Positions 16,010-25,195 of a DNA stretch of 64,000 nt are shown piece by piece. The notes beneath the pieces are model-generated. The model searched no databases and was not told the origin of the DNA. It worked only from the letters and a program-made list of their open reading frames with translations. The stretch is from Nocardioides glacieisoli (lineage in GTDB: Bacteria; Actinomycetota; Actinomycetes; Propionibacteriales; Nocardioidaceae): positions 1-64,000 of the forward strand of contig NZ_SDWS01000001.1 in NCBI RefSeq assembly GCF_004137245.1, in the 5' to 3' direction. Position 1 is the stretch's first letter; every line of letters starts with the position of its first letter. The position numbers were made by a program, and so were the translations under genes.

Positions 16010-19000
16010 ATGGCCGACGACGCCGGGGTCCAGCCCCTTCTCCCTTCACTGTGCGCGGCAGACCGCGCACCACGAGCGCGCACGCTCGTCGACATCTTCC
16101 GCGAGGTCGCGGAGTTCGCCCCGCAGGCTCCTGCGATCGACAGCGGCGTCACCGTGCTCACCTACGACGAGCTCGCGGAGGCAGCTGACCGCGTCGCGGC
16201 AGAGCTCCGCCAGGCCGGCGTCCAGGTCGGCGACAAGGTGGGAGTGAGGATCAACTCGGGCACGACCGATCTCTACGTGGCCATCCTCGGCATCCTCTGC
16301 GCCGGGGCTGCCTACGTTCCCGTCGACGCAGACGACCCAGACGACCGGGCACGGGTCGTCTTCGACGAATCCGGCGCCGTCGCCGTGGTGGGGAGCGACC
16401 TACAGATCGAGCGCCGCCAGCCGCTGGCCACGTCCGCGCCTGCTGTTCAGGGCGACTCGGGTCCGTCGGCGGACATTGACGCGTGGGTGATCTTCACGAG
16501 CGGGTCGAGCGGGAAGCCGAAGGGCGTCGCAGTCACGCACCGCAACGCTGCGGCCTTCGTCGATGCGGAGTCCCGCCTGTTCCTCGTCGACGAGCCGATC
16601 GGTCCGGGCGATCGCGTGATGGCGGGCCTGTCGGTCGCCTTCGATGCCAGTTGCGAGGAGATGTGGCTGGCCTGGGCGTACGGCGCGTGCCTCGTGCCGG
16701 CTCCGAGGTCTCTGGTCCGCAGCGGTGTCGATGTCGGTCCGTGGCTCGTGGCCAACGCCATCACTGTCGTCTCGACGGTGCCGACCTTGGTGGCTCTGTG
16801 GCCGCCGTCATCGCTCGACCGGGTGAGGCTGCTCATCATGGGCGGAGAGGCGTGCCCACCGGAGCTCGCCGTGCGACTGCAGCGTCCGGGCAGGGAGGTG
16901 TGGAACACGTACGGCCCGACGGAAGCGACCGTCGTGGCGTGCGCTGCGCTGCTCGACGGCTCGGAACCCGTCCGCATCGGACTGCCGCTCGACGGGTGGG
17001 ACCTGGCGGTTGTCGACTCGGAGGGCCACCCGGTCGCGGAGGGCGGCACCGGGGAGCTGATCATCGGTGGTGTCGGCCTGGCCCGCTACCTCGACGAGGC
17101 GAAGGACGCCGAGAAGTACGCGGCCATGCCGACCTTGGGCTGGCCCCGGGCGTACCGCTCGGGTGATGTCGTCCGTAACGACCCGCAAGGCCTGGTGTTC
17201 GTCGGGCGGGCCGATGACCAGGTCAAGCTGGGTGGACGCCGCATCGAACTGGGGGAGGTCGACGAGCACCTCCTGCGGCTACCTGGCGTACAGCAAGCAG
17301 CCGCTGCTGTGAAGTCGACCGCGAGCGGGAACCGGCTCCTCGTCGGCTACCTGACGGTGGATGCGTCCTACGACGCACGGACTGCTCAGGAGCTGCTCCG
17401 CGGTCGACTGCCGGCGGCTCTCGTGCCGCGGCTCGCCGTCGTCGAGGAGATGCCGACCCGCACCAGCGGCAAGATCGATCGTGATGCGCTGCCGTGGCCG
17501 CTCCGACCGTCTGCGGTGAGAACGGCACGACTGAGCGAGACGCAACAGTTTCTGGCCGACATCTGGGCCGACGTCCTGGGCGCGGACGTGACCAGCCCTC
17601 GCGACGACTTCTTCGACTTCGGGGGAGGGTCGCTCACCGCTGCCCAGGTCGTGAGCCGGATCCGTGAGCGCTATCCGGACATCGTCGTCGGCGACGTCTA
17701 CGCCCATCACACCCTCGCGGCACTCGCCGACATCCTGCCCGCACTTACCCGCACTCAACCCGTCAGCAACCGCCAGGTGCGACCCCTCCCACTCAAGACA
17801 CAGGCCGGCCAGCTGATCGCACTGGTTCCGCTCCGGTCTCTCGCCGGACTGCGGTGGCTCAGCTGGCTGTTGCTCGGCTCCGCCCTCGCCGGCCCGGCCC
17901 TCGAGCTCGAAGGACTTCCGCAAGCGCCGCTGTGGGTCATCATTCTCACGACGTGCATCTTCCTCGTCCCGCCGGGGCGCATGGCGCTGGCCGCGCTGCT
18001 GGCTCGCAGCGTGCTCGGTCCCGTCACCCCCGGCGAACACCCACGAGGCGGCAAGATCCACCTGCGCATCTGGCTCGCCGAAAGGATCCAGGACGAGCTC
18101 GCTGCCACGTCACTGGCGGGCGCCCCGTGGTTCCCGCTGTACGCAAGGCTTCTGGGCAACACGATCGGACAAGGGGTCGACCTGCACTCCGTGCCCCCGG
18201 TGACCGGGATGCTGAGCGTGGGCAACAGCGCCGCCATCGAACCTGAGGTCGACCTTGCCGGGCACTGGATCGATGGGGACGTCCTGCACGTCGGTGCGAT
18301 GAAGGTCGGGGCGCGAGCGCGAGTAGGGGCCCGATGCATGCTGGGTCCCGGCTCGTCCGTGGGCAAGGACGCGGAGGTCGCCCCCGGTTCACTGGTCCTC
18401 GGTGCGGTGCCCAGCGGCGAGTTCTGGGCCGGGTCACCGGCCACCCAGCGACGCATCGAGGCCCGAGGCCCGTGGCAGGACCCACCCGTGGGTCGACAGG
18501 CATCGACCGAGAGCGCATGGCTGGGGGTCTACGGATTGCTGGCCGTCCTCATCGCCGCGCTCCCAGTGGCGTCCGTGCTGCTTGGAGCGGGCGTACTGCT
18601 GCCGGCCGTGCGCGAGGCCGAAGGACTGAGCGAGGCCATCAGGCGTGGACTCCCGTGGCTCCCGCTTGCCGTGGTCGTGGGGTACGCCTCGCTGGCGCTC
18701 ATGATCGTGGTGCTGGTCCGCTCACTGGGTGCTGGCATGCAGCCGGGGTTCCACCGCGTGCGATCGGCCACCGGGGTCCGCATCTGGAGCACCCTGCGAG
18801 TGCTCGACGAAGCCCGCACCTGGCTGTTCCCGCTGTACGCCAGCTCGCTCACGCCGACGTGGCTCCGGCTGCTGGGTGCCCGTGTCGGCCGCGGGGTCGA
18901 GGCGTCGACCGTGCTGCTCATCCCGAAGTTCACCACGGTCGGCGACGATGCGTTTCTCGCCGACGACACCCTCGTCGGCTGCTACGAGCTCGGCGGTGGC

Positions 19001-19903
19001 TGGATCCGCGTCGACCAGGTGAAGATCGGCAAGCGTGCCTTTGTCGGCAACTCCGGCATGGCGGCGCCCGGCCGCAAGGTGCCGAAGGAGTCGCTCGTCG
19101 CGGTGCTCTCGGCGGCGCCCGCGCGACAGGTGGCGAAGTCCGGATCGAGCTGGATGGGAAGTCCGCCCACCCGCCTCCGGCGCACGGCGACGGTCACCGA
19201 CGACCGTCTCACGTACGCGCCCGCCACCAGGCTCAGGGTGGCCCGCGGATTCGTCGAGCTCCTGCGAGTCGTCCCGCTGCTCCTCCTCGCGCTGCTCCAC
19301 GTCGGCATCGGGGTCACCCTCCTCGCGCTGCTGGAGGTCCACGCGCTTCTGGCTGTCTTGCTCGCCGGGCCCGTCCTGATCATCGCGGGGATGGCAGCAG
19401 CGTTGCTGACGGTCGCCGCCAAGCTGCTGCTCGTGGGCCGTCACCGGGCCGATGACCATGCACTGTGGTCGTCGTTCGTGTGGCGCAACGAGCTCGCCGA
19501 CACGTTCACCGAGGTGCTCGCGGCGCCGTGGTTCGCCGCACCGGCGCAAGGCACCGTGGCGCTCAACGTCTGGCTGCGGATGCTGGGGGCCCGCATCGGT
19601 ACCGGCGTGTGGTGCGACACCTACTGGTTGCCCGAGACCGACCTCGTGGCGCTCGAAGACGGAGCCACTGTCAATCGCGGCTGCGTCGTGCAGACGCACC
19701 TGTTCCACGACCGCGTCCTCAGCATGGACACCGTCACCCTGAAGGAGGGTGCGACGCTCGGTCCCAACAGCGTTATCCTTCCGGCTGCGACGATTGGTCG
19801 GCACGCAACCGTGGGCCCGGTATCTCTCGTGATGCGCGGGGAGGGTGTGCCTTCCCGGACCTGCTGGATCGGGAACCCGATCGGCCCCTGGGAGGCACCG
19901 TGA
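16010..19903 (+). CDS. Pls/PosA-type NRPS, predicted epsilon-poly-L-lysine synthetase
   Basis: 1,297 aa (Streptomyces Pls is about 1,300). Adenylation domain, about 30-500: FTSGSSGKPKG (A3), FDASCEEMW (A4), NTYGPTEAT (A5), GRADDQVKLGGRRIELGE (A8), RTSGKIDRD (A10 Lys). Carrier domain about 510-580 with FFDFGGGSLTA, the Ser being the phosphopantetheine site. Then three repeats of a paired membrane segment plus a cytosolic left-handed beta-helix (hexapeptide) domain, at about 610, 840 and 1080 onward. My alignment to GrsA gives specificity residues D-A-E-S-I-G-T-V-V-K, close to the published lysine code D-A-E-S-I-G-S-V-C-K. There is no condensation or thioesterase domain, as in Pls. It should activate lysine and extend an isopeptide-linked homopolymer at the membrane. 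The substrate is an inference. Confidence 0.88.
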   Translation: MADDAGVQPLLPSLCAADRAPRARTLVDIFREVAEFAPQAPAIDSGVTVLTYDELAEAADRVAAELRQAGVQVGDKVGVRINSGTTDLYVAILGILCAGAAYVPVDADDPDDRARVVFDESGAVAVVGSDLQIERRQPLATSAPAVQGDSGPSADIDAWVIFTSGSSGKPKGVAVTHRNAAAFVDAESRLFLVDEPIGPGDRVMAGLSVAFDASCEEMWLAWAYGACLVPAPRSLVRSGVDVGPWLVANAITVVSTVPTLVALWPPSSLDRVRLLIMGGEACPPELAVRLQRPGREVWNTYGPTEATVVACAALLDGSEPVRIGLPLDGWDLAVVDSEGHPVAEGGTGELIIGGVGLARYLDEAKDAEKYAAMPTLGWPRAYRSGDVVRNDPQGLVFVGRADDQVKLGGRRIELGEVDEHLLRLPGVQQAAAAVKSTASGNRLLVGYLTVDASYDARTAQELLRGRLPAALVPRLAVVEEMPTRTSGKIDRDALPWPLRPSAVRTARLSETQQFLADIWADVLGADVTSPRDDFFDFGGGSLTAAQVVSRIRERYPDIVVGDVYAHHTLAALADILPALTRTQPVSNRQVRPLPLKTQAGQLIALVPLRSLAGLRWLSWLLLGSALAGPALELEGLPQAPLWVIILTTCIFLVPPGRMALAALLARSVLGPVTPGEHPRGGKIHLRIWLAERIQDELAATSLAGAPWFPLYARLLGNTIGQGVDLHSVPPVTGMLSVGNSAAIEPEVDLAGHWIDGDVLHVGAMKVGARARVGARCMLGPGSSVGKDAEVAPGSLVLGAVPSGEFWAGSPATQRRIEARGPWQDPPVGRQASTESAWLGVYGLLAVLIAALPVASVLLGAGVLLPAVREAEGLSEAIRRGLPWLPLAVVVGYASLALMIVVLVRSLGAGMQPGFHRVRSATGVRIWSTLRVLDEARTWLFPLYASSLTPTWLRLLGARVGRGVEASTVLLIPKFTTVGDDAFLADDTLVGCYELGGGWIRVDQVKIGKRAFVGNSGMAAPGRKVPKESLVAVLSAAPARQVAKSGSSWMGSPPTRLRRTATVTDDRLTYAPATRLRVARGFVELLRVVPLLLLALLHVGIGVTLLALLEVHALLAVLLAGPVLIIAGMAAALLTVAAKLLLVGRHRADDHALWSSFVWRNELADTFTEVLAAPWFAAPAQGTVALNVWLRMLGARIGTGVWCDTYWLPETDLVALEDGATVNRGCVVQTHLFHDRVLSMDTVTLKEGATLGPNSVILPAATIGRHATVGPVSLVMRGEGVPSRTCWIGNPIGPWEAP

Positions 19904-21198
19904 GTTCGGAGTCAGACCATCCTGCGCCCTACATCCCCGGACACGGTGACGAGAGCTTCGACGTCACGCACTACTCGCTGGGGCTCGCCTACAAGCTGGT
20001 CAACAACCGCCTCGACGGCGAGGCCGTTCTCAGCTGCGTCTCACGCAGCGACGGGACCTCGGTCACCCTCGACCTCGCCGGACTGCGCGTCGCACGGGTG
20101 TTCCTCGACGGCAAGCCTGCCCGATTCAGCCACCGAGGGTCGCGGCTGACGGTGAGCGGAGCCTTCGCGGCCGGTCAGGAGTTCGAGCTCCGGGTCAGCT
20201 ACGGCGGCTCGCCCAGCACTCTCAAGGCACGTCACCTGGACCCCGCAGGTTGGGAGGAGCTCACCGACGGCGTCATCGTGGCCGCCCAGCCGCACGGCGC
20301 GCCGACCTGGTTCCCGTGCAACGATCGACCGTCCGACAAGGCGACGTACGCCGTCACGATGACTGCGCCCAACGACTACTACGTCGCCATGTGCGGCACG
20401 CTCGCCGGCACCAGACGCAGGGGGTCAGTGACCGAGTGGACCTGGGAGATGAACCACCCGATGGCGAGCTACCTCGCGACGGTGCAGATCGGACGCTACG
20501 AGGTGCGCGCCCTCAGCGAGCACGTCACCGTCATCGCCCCGACGGATCTCAAGGGCGAGGAGTATCACGCCTCCTTCGGCCAGCAGCCCCTGATGCTCGA
20601 CTACTTCGAGTCCGTGTTCGGCTCGTACCCGTTCGACCACTACACCGCCGTCGTGACTGACGACCCGCTCGAGATCCCGCTCGAGTCACAGTCGTTGTCC
20701 ACCTTCGGCCGCAACTTCGCCTCCAGCGACTGGGGCGCCGTCCGGCTCGTCGCGCACGAGATGGCCCACCAGTGGTTCGGCAACGCCGTGACGCTGACCA
20801 GCTGGAGCGACATCTGGTTGCACGAGGGCTTCGCCTGCTACGCCGAGTGGCTCTGGTCGGAGGAATCAGGACGTGCGTCTGCCGACGAGCAGGCTGAGAA
20901 CCATTACGGCAAGCTCGCTGACCTGGATCAGGACCTGCTGCTCATCGACCCCGGACCGGCGCTCATGTTCGACGACCGGGTCTACAAGAGGGGCGCCCTC
21001 ACCCTGCACGCGCTTCGTCGGGTCGTGGGCGACCGTACGTTCTTCGACATCCTCCAGACCTGGGTCACCCGTTACACCGGCCGCAACGTCACGACGTCTG
21101 ACTTCGAGGCGGTGGCGGCCGAGGTGAGCGGCCAGCGACTCGACGACCTCTTCGACGCGTGGCTCCGCTCGTTGGAGCTGCCGGACCTACCTCGGTGA
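19900..21198 (+). CDS. M1-family zinc metallopeptidase, likely polymer-processing
   Basis: 432 aa from GTG 19900, overlapping the synthetase stop (GTGA). N-terminal beta domain about 1-200, then the thermolysin-like catalytic domain: [31 protein letters not shown], i.e. HExxH-x18-E zinc site. The GxMEN exopeptidase loop of classical aminopeptidases is replaced by [13 protein letters not shown]. The C-terminal helical domain of larger M1 enzymes is missing. No signal peptide, so cytosolic or membrane-peripheral. Poly-lysine producers carry a zinc peptidase that trims epsilon-poly-lysine; co-translation with the synthetase suggests that role here. Generic aminopeptidase activity is the alternative. 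Confidence 0.88.
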   Translation: MSSESDHPAPYIPGHGDESFDVTHYSLGLAYKLVNNRLDGEAVLSCVSRSDGTSVTLDLAGLRVARVFLDGKPARFSHRGSRLTVSGAFAAGQEFELRVSYGGSPSTLKARHLDPAGWEELTDGVIVAAQPHGAPTWFPCNDRPSDKATYAVTMTAPNDYYVAMCGTLAGTRRRGSVTEWTWEMNHPMASYLATVQIGRYEVRALSEHVTVIAPTDLKGEEYHASFGQQPLMLDYFESVFGSYPFDHYTAVVTDDPLEIPLESQSLSTFGRNFASSDWGAVRLVAHEMAHQWFGNAVTLTSWSDIWLHEGFACYAEWLWSEESGRASADEQAENHYGKLADLDQDLLLIDPGPALMFDDRVYKRGALTLHALRRVVGDRTFFDILQTWVTRYTGRNVTTSDFEAVAAEVSGQRLDDLFDAWLRSLELPDLPR

Positions 21199-21668
21199 CG
21201 AGCGACGTCGACGTCGCATGGCACGACGCGTCGGTGGACGCAGGCGTCGCGCTCGCCGGACACGTCGACCGACTCATGGGCCGCTCCGGAGCTGTGACGT
21301 CGGGTCGCTTGTGCGGAGCCTGCGGCAGCGACCGCCACGGGCGTCCGTGGCTGCGTCATGACGGTGTGGTCGTCCATGTCTCTCTCGCCCGCTCGGGCCC
21401 CCATCTGGTCACGGTGGTCGCACAGGCGCCGGTGGGTGTCGACGTCGAGGTGGCGGTGATCGACGTCGCACCCGCGTTGGTGCTGGCTGCCGGTGAGGAC
21501 GAGGATCTTGCCCGGACGTGGGCGCGCAAGGAGGCGGTCCTCAAGGCGTACGGGACCGGGTTGGTGGTCTCGATGGCGGACGTGCACCTCGACCGTGAGC
21601 GCTGGCGAGACCTGGCTGCACCCGAAGGTTTCGTCGCGGCGGTCGCATTTGCGCCGCCGAAGGTCTGA
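21195..21668 (+). CDS. 4'-phosphopantetheinyl transferase, Sfp type
   Basis: 157 aa from GTG 21195, overlapping the peptidase stop by 4 nt (GTGA). Core motifs of the family are present: VHVSLARSG (first His/Ser region), VGVDVEV (Mg-binding Asp pair) and WARKEAVLKAYGTGL (WxxKEAxxKxxGxGL). It is short compared with about 220 aa for Sfp, lacking most of the N-terminal pseudo-repeat. It should transfer the phosphopantetheine arm from CoA to the carrier Ser of the synthetase two genes upstream. A dedicated transferase coupled to a Pls-type gene makes the locus self-contained. Confidence 0.85.
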   Translation: MTSDVDVAWHDASVDAGVALAGHVDRLMGRSGAVTSGRLCGACGSDRHGRPWLRHDGVVVHVSLARSGPHLVTVVAQAPVGVDVEVAVIDVAPALVLAAGEDEDLARTWARKEAVLKAYGTGLVVSMADVHLDRERWRDLAAPEGFVAAVAFAPPKV

Positions 21669-21715
21669 CGACGGCCGGGTTGACGTACCGGATTAGATCA
21701 GCAACTGTTGAGTCA

Positions 21716-22432
21716 ATGATCACTGACCAGTCAACGCGTGGCGGCGGCTCCCGTGAGCTGGACCGTCGGGTACGAGTGCACGCCGCTCTGGCGGACTCCA
21801 CGCGGCTGCGCATCACCGACCATCTCGCCTACGGCGACGCATCGCCAACCGAACTACAAGCGTTGCTCGGCATCCCCTCGAACCTGCTGGCCCATCATCT
21901 CGGTGTCCTCGGCGAGGCCGGTGTGGTCACCCGGCGTCGCTCCGAGGCCGACCGGCGCCGCTCCTACGTGCGGCTCCTGCCCGACGCCTTGGACGGCCTT
22001 CTCCCGCGGAACGGGACGACGGTTTCTCGGGTCGTCTTCGTCTGTACGGCGAACTCCGCACGTTCCCAGCTGGCCGCCGCCTTGTGGGCGCGGGTCAGCG
22101 CGGTCCCCGTGGCGTCCGCCGGTACCCACCCGGCCGGTCGAATCGCGGCCGGTGCCCTCGAGGTCGCCGGCCGGCGTGGCGTCGCTCTGGGCCAGGCTCA
22201 GCCCCTGCCGTTCGCCGACGTTGTCCGGCCCGACGACTACCTCGTGACCGTGTGCGACAACGCCCACGAGGAGCTCCACCAAACTTCCAGTGACCTCCCC
22301 TCCCTCGCGATGGGGCTGCACTGGTCGATCCCCGACCCGGTCCGGGTCGCCACCGCTGCGGCCTTCGACGCCGCGTTCGACGAACTGAACCAGCGCGTCA
22401 TCCATCTCGCCCCACATCTCACCGCCGTCTGA
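21716..22432 (+). CDS. ArsR-type repressor fused to arsenate-reductase/LMW-phosphatase domain
   Basis: 238 aa from ATG 21716. Residues about 12-95 are a winged-helix ArsR domain (VHAALADSTRLRITDHLAYGDASPTELQALLGIPSNLLAHHLGVLGEAG). Residues about 105-238 are a low-molecular-weight phosphatase/ArsC fold: VVFVCTANSARSQLAAALW is the C-x5-R anion loop and SAGTHPAG and DPVRVATAAAFDAAFDEL are family segments. Fused ArsR-ArsC proteins are known in actinobacteria; the ArsR part senses arsenite/antimonite, and the ArsC part reduces arsenate, perhaps with mycothiol. It lies 11 bp upstream of a second arsC. Confidence 0.87.
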   Translation: MITDQSTRGGGSRELDRRVRVHAALADSTRLRITDHLAYGDASPTELQALLGIPSNLLAHHLGVLGEAGVVTRRRSEADRRRSYVRLLPDALDGLLPRNGTTVSRVVFVCTANSARSQLAAALWARVSAVPVASAGTHPAGRIAAGALEVAGRRGVALGQAQPLPFADVVRPDDYLVTVCDNAHEELHQTSSDLPSLAMGLHWSIPDPVRVATAAAFDAAFDELNQRVIHLAPHLTAV

Positions 22433-22443
22433 GGAGAAGCCGC

Positions 22444-23148
22444 ATGTCCGAGACAACCCCGCCCGCTGATGCATCGATCGAGACCGCGAATGCAAGCCGC
22501 ACCGACATCACTCTCGACCAGCGGGTGGCTCTGAGATCCGCTGCCACCCGACTGTCCGGCAGTTTCGAGGGCGTCTTCGGCGCCGAGACCATTGAGCGGT
22601 TTCTGACCACCAGCTACCAGCAGTTCGCCAATCGGGCGACGGTCGCGAACTTCCTGCCGCTGCTTGCCGAGCGGTTCGCCAGGCAGCGCCTCACGGCCCT
22701 CGCGCGGGTCGAGGGCAAGGTCAGCGACGGAAAGCCGGTGGTGCTCTTCTTGTGCACCCACAACGCTGGCCGCTCCCAGATGGCGCTCGGATTCTTCACC
22801 CACCACGCCGGCGACGCTGCGACCGCCTGGTCCGGCGGGTCCGAGCCGGGTGTCGAGATCAACCCGGCCGCCGTCGCCGCGATGGCTGAGGTCGGTATCG
22901 ACATCTCGGGGGAGTACCCCAAGCCGTGGACCGACGAGATCGTCCAGGCCGCCGACGTGGTCATCACCATGGGCTGCGGCGACGCCTGCCCCATCTTCCC
23001 CGGCAAGCGTTATGAGGAGTGGACCCTGGAGGACCCCGCAGGTCAGGGCGTCGACGCGGTGCGACCCATCCGAGACGAGGTCGAACGCCGAGTGGTGGCC
23101 CTGCTCGCCGAGCTCGGCGTTCCAGTCACCAGCGCCCTCACCGCCTGA
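22444..23148 (+). CDS. arsC: Arsenate reductase, LMW-phosphatase type with N-terminal helical domain
   Basis: 234 aa. Residues about 28-90 form a three-helix N-terminal extension seen in actinobacterial arsenate reductases and relatives. The catalytic domain follows: VVLFLCTHNAGRSQMALGF (C-x5-R loop with the nucleophilic Cys), SGGSEPGVEINPAAVAAMAEVGIDIS, and ITMGCGDACPIFPGKRYEEWTLEDPAG, containing the extra Cys and the conserved DP. It is similar in layout to the Corynebacterium arsenate-mycothiol transferase system, which is the likely chemistry. No arsenite exporter (ArsB/Acr3) is next to it, so efflux must be encoded elsewhere. Confidence 0.9.
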   Translation: MSETTPPADASIETANASRTDITLDQRVALRSAATRLSGSFEGVFGAETIERFLTTSYQQFANRATVANFLPLLAERFARQRLTALARVEGKVSDGKPVVLFLCTHNAGRSQMALGFFTHHAGDAATAWSGGSEPGVEINPAAVAAMAEVGIDISGEYPKPWTDEIVQAADVVITMGCGDACPIFPGKRYEEWTLEDPAGQGVDAVRPIRDEVERRVVALLAELGVPVTSALTA

Positions 23149-23165
23149 CCGGGGGCTGATCGAGC

Positions 23166-23309
23166 ATCCGCGACGCGAAACTCGTGGACACGATCGCCCG
23201 CCTCGCGAACGAACCGGTCTCGGATACGGGGTCGGCGACCCAGCTGGCACGGGACGGGGCACGCAAGAACCGATGCCTCGCAGCCCAACTCCGCCGCCTT
23301 TGCGGATGA
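23166..23309 (+). pseudogene. Possible gene remnant without start codon
   Basis: A 47-codon open stretch with strongly GC-biased third positions encodes a helical segment (DAKLVDTIARLANEPVSDTG, then a basic Arg-rich end) and stops at TGA 23307-23309. No start codon or ribosome site is in register. It may be the 3' end of a deleted gene. Confidence 0.3.
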
Positions 23310-23312
23310 TCG

Positions 23313-23333
23313 AGGGGCCAACGCTAGGCCCCT
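23313..23333. terminator. Hairpin terminator after arsC
   Basis: AGGGGCC, 7-nt loop, GGCCCCT. It lies between arsC and the oppositely oriented HTH gene, so it could stop transcripts from both sides. Confidence 0.5.
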
Positions 23334-23386
23334 TCGGTGGAACGAATCCCGGGCCCGCGCTCCGGTCTAGGCCAGCGGGACGGACG

Positions 23387-23653
23387 CTAGCTGCACGGAC
23401 ACCAGCCGTCGACCACATAGTGTGAGCTTGTGTCGCGGCAGCGCAGCACGTGCACTACTCGGGCCCAGTCCACGGACTGCGAACCGGAGGGAACGATCTG
23501 CCCCGTCTCCCACCGCAGAAGCGTCAGTACATCGGTACCCGCCGCAGCCGCCACCTCGGGAATCGACACGTCCGCGCGTTCTCGCAATCGGCGCCCTTCC
23601 CCTGACAGGGACAGGAAGATCGCGTCGCTCATCAGCTTGTGCGGGGAGGCCAC
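23387..23653 (-). CDS. Small HTH (XRE-like) protein
   Basis: 88 aa from GTG 23653; a shorter start at the internal Met is possible. The middle shows LRERADVSIPEVAAAAGTDVLTLLRWETGQ, the spacing of a phage-repressor HTH (Q/A-x3-A turn, then recognition helix ending in W-E-x-G). The tail contains two Cys. Probably a DNA-binding regulator of its own region. It stands alone between the arsenic genes and the secreted esterase-like gene. Confidence 0.6.
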   Translation of the reverse strand: MASPHKLMSDAIFLSLSGEGRRLRERADVSIPEVAAAAGTDVLTLLRWETGQIVPSGSQSVDWARVVHVLRCRDTSSHYVVDGWCPCS

Positions 23654-23769
23654 GCCGGGAGATTACGACCGTGAGATGAACGCGCAAGCCACTCGACTCC
23701 GGGACTCGTCGCAGATCGGCTCAAGGGATGTCCTCGAACCAACCGGGCCCCGTCCTGCGGTACAGCGAC

Positions 23770-25029
23770 CTATCGCTGTGGCAGCAGCCGAGGATGCACG
23801 CGGATTGTCTGGGCGAGCCGGATCTGCAGGTACTCGTTGACGTCCGCCACGTCGCCACCTCGCCCGCCCGTGGCCGGGAAGTTGTTGTCGTTCATTACCG
23901 CGATGGTCTGACCATCGAGGATCTCGACGTCCTCGATCGTGAAGTAGGGGAAGGTGAACGTCTCGCCGAAGCCGCCGAGTCGGCTCGGGTTGTGGACGTC
24001 CATCAGGTCCACGAGCGGCGTCTTCTCGACGTAGCCGTCGCGATCACGGTCCCGCAGGTCGACGAGGTAGATCCGCTTGAACACGGCGGCCGCGCCCTGG
24101 AGGTTGTCCCGCTCGATCACCAGCGCCTCGTGGTTGTTGACCATGATGAAGTCGCCGAGCGCGTGTGCGGGCGACTCCATCCGGTAGCGGAGGAATCCGT
24201 CCTCGAACGATCCCTTGCGCACGCTGTAGATCCGCAGGTCCGCGGCCAAGCCGTCGGCCTGGTCCTCAGCGACAGCCCCTTCGAGCATCGGGTACAGGGT
24301 GCGGCCGTCGGGCGCAATGGCCATCCCCTCGTACCCCTTGCTGTTGGCCAGGTTAGGAGTGTCGCTTCCAAGGGTGGGGTTCGAGGGTGACGTCACGCCG
24401 GGGGTGGCGATCGGCGGCTCGAGCAGCCGTCCTCGGTCGTCGGTGTGCAGCAGGTAGGGACCGAACTCCTCGCCGAACCAGAAGGTCCCGTCCTGGGCGA
24501 TCTGCATCGACTCCGGGTCGAAGTCCCAGCCGGTGAGGATGCGGTCGGGGTCCGGGCACGAGTATCCGGCCGGGAGCTGCGCGGCCGACACGCAGCCGCC
24601 GTCGCGCCAGATCGGCCAGGGGATGTGGCGCGACGGGTCGCTCAGGTTGAACTCGAGACCCTCGTACGCCGTCCTGGCGGTCGCGACGTCGGGCCTGATC
24701 CGGTGCACGGCGAGCTCGAAGTCGGCGCTGTTGCCTTTGGCGCCGAATCCGTTGTCGCTCATCACGAGGTAGCTGCCGTCGGCGTAGGCGTGGGTGGCCG
24801 AGAACCCTTGCACCGGCTGGCCGGGGTACGGGGCCAGCACCGCTGCGCTGCCCGTGGTCCAGTAGCCGCTGGCCGCACTGTCCGGGACGTACGTCTCTGC
24901 GGGCAGGCTCGCCCAGCCCACGAGGGTCGGGCGGGCCGGATCGACCTCGGCTTGGGCGGTCGCGTGGCCGGCGCTGCCGAGGGCGACGGGCGTGAGGGCA
25001 ACGGCCGCGAGAAGTCCGATCCGGGTCAT
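23770..25029 (-). CDS. Secreted esterase-like/phytase-like propeller protein
   Basis: About 419 aa. ATG 25029 begins MTRIGLLAAVALTPVALGSAGHA, a signal peptide; two alternative starts lie 6 and 12 nt upstream. The mature part matches the esterase-like activity of phytase family: GFSATHAYADGSYLVMSDNGFG, GWDFDPESMQIAQDGTFWFGEEFGPYLL, NSKGYEGMAIAPDGRTLYPMLEG, and FTIEDVEILDGQTIAVMNDNNFP. Such proteins are extracellular beta-propellers thought to act on phosphate esters. It diverges from a secreted phosphatase-like gene at 25196, so the pair may serve phosphate release outside the cell. Confidence 0.85.
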   Translation of the reverse strand: MTRIGLLAAVALTPVALGSAGHATAQAEVDPARPTLVGWASLPAETYVPDSAASGYWTTGSAAVLAPYPGQPVQGFSATHAYADGSYLVMSDNGFGAKGNSADFELAVHRIRPDVATARTAYEGLEFNLSDPSRHIPWPIWRDGGCVSAAQLPAGYSCPDPDRILTGWDFDPESMQIAQDGTFWFGEEFGPYLLHTDDRGRLLEPPIATPGVTSPSNPTLGSDTPNLANSKGYEGMAIAPDGRTLYPMLEGAVAEDQADGLAADLRIYSVRKGSFEDGFLRYRMESPAHALGDFIMVNNHEALVIERDNLQGAAAVFKRIYLVDLRDRDRDGYVEKTPLVDLMDVHNPSRLGGFGETFTFPYFTIEDVEILDGQTIAVMNDNNFPATGGRGGDVADVNEYLQIRLAQTIRVHPRLLPQR

Positions 25030-25195
25030 GCACATCACCACATCGGAGCCTCATGACGTGAGGATGAACGGCACACATCGGCCGGAGGAAGCCGTGTGGT
25101 CCCGCTGGTCCGCGACGCGTACGGGTGGCGGAGTCCACCCAGAGTTCACGCGCCGGAGGGCGCGCGCGTCATGACTCGTGCGAGAGGAAAGGACC

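Noticed and set aside
21705-21735. ArsR operator over the start of the ArsR-ArsC gene
   Set aside because: GTTGA and TCAAC arms exist, but the inner positions do not pair, so the dyad is no better than chance.
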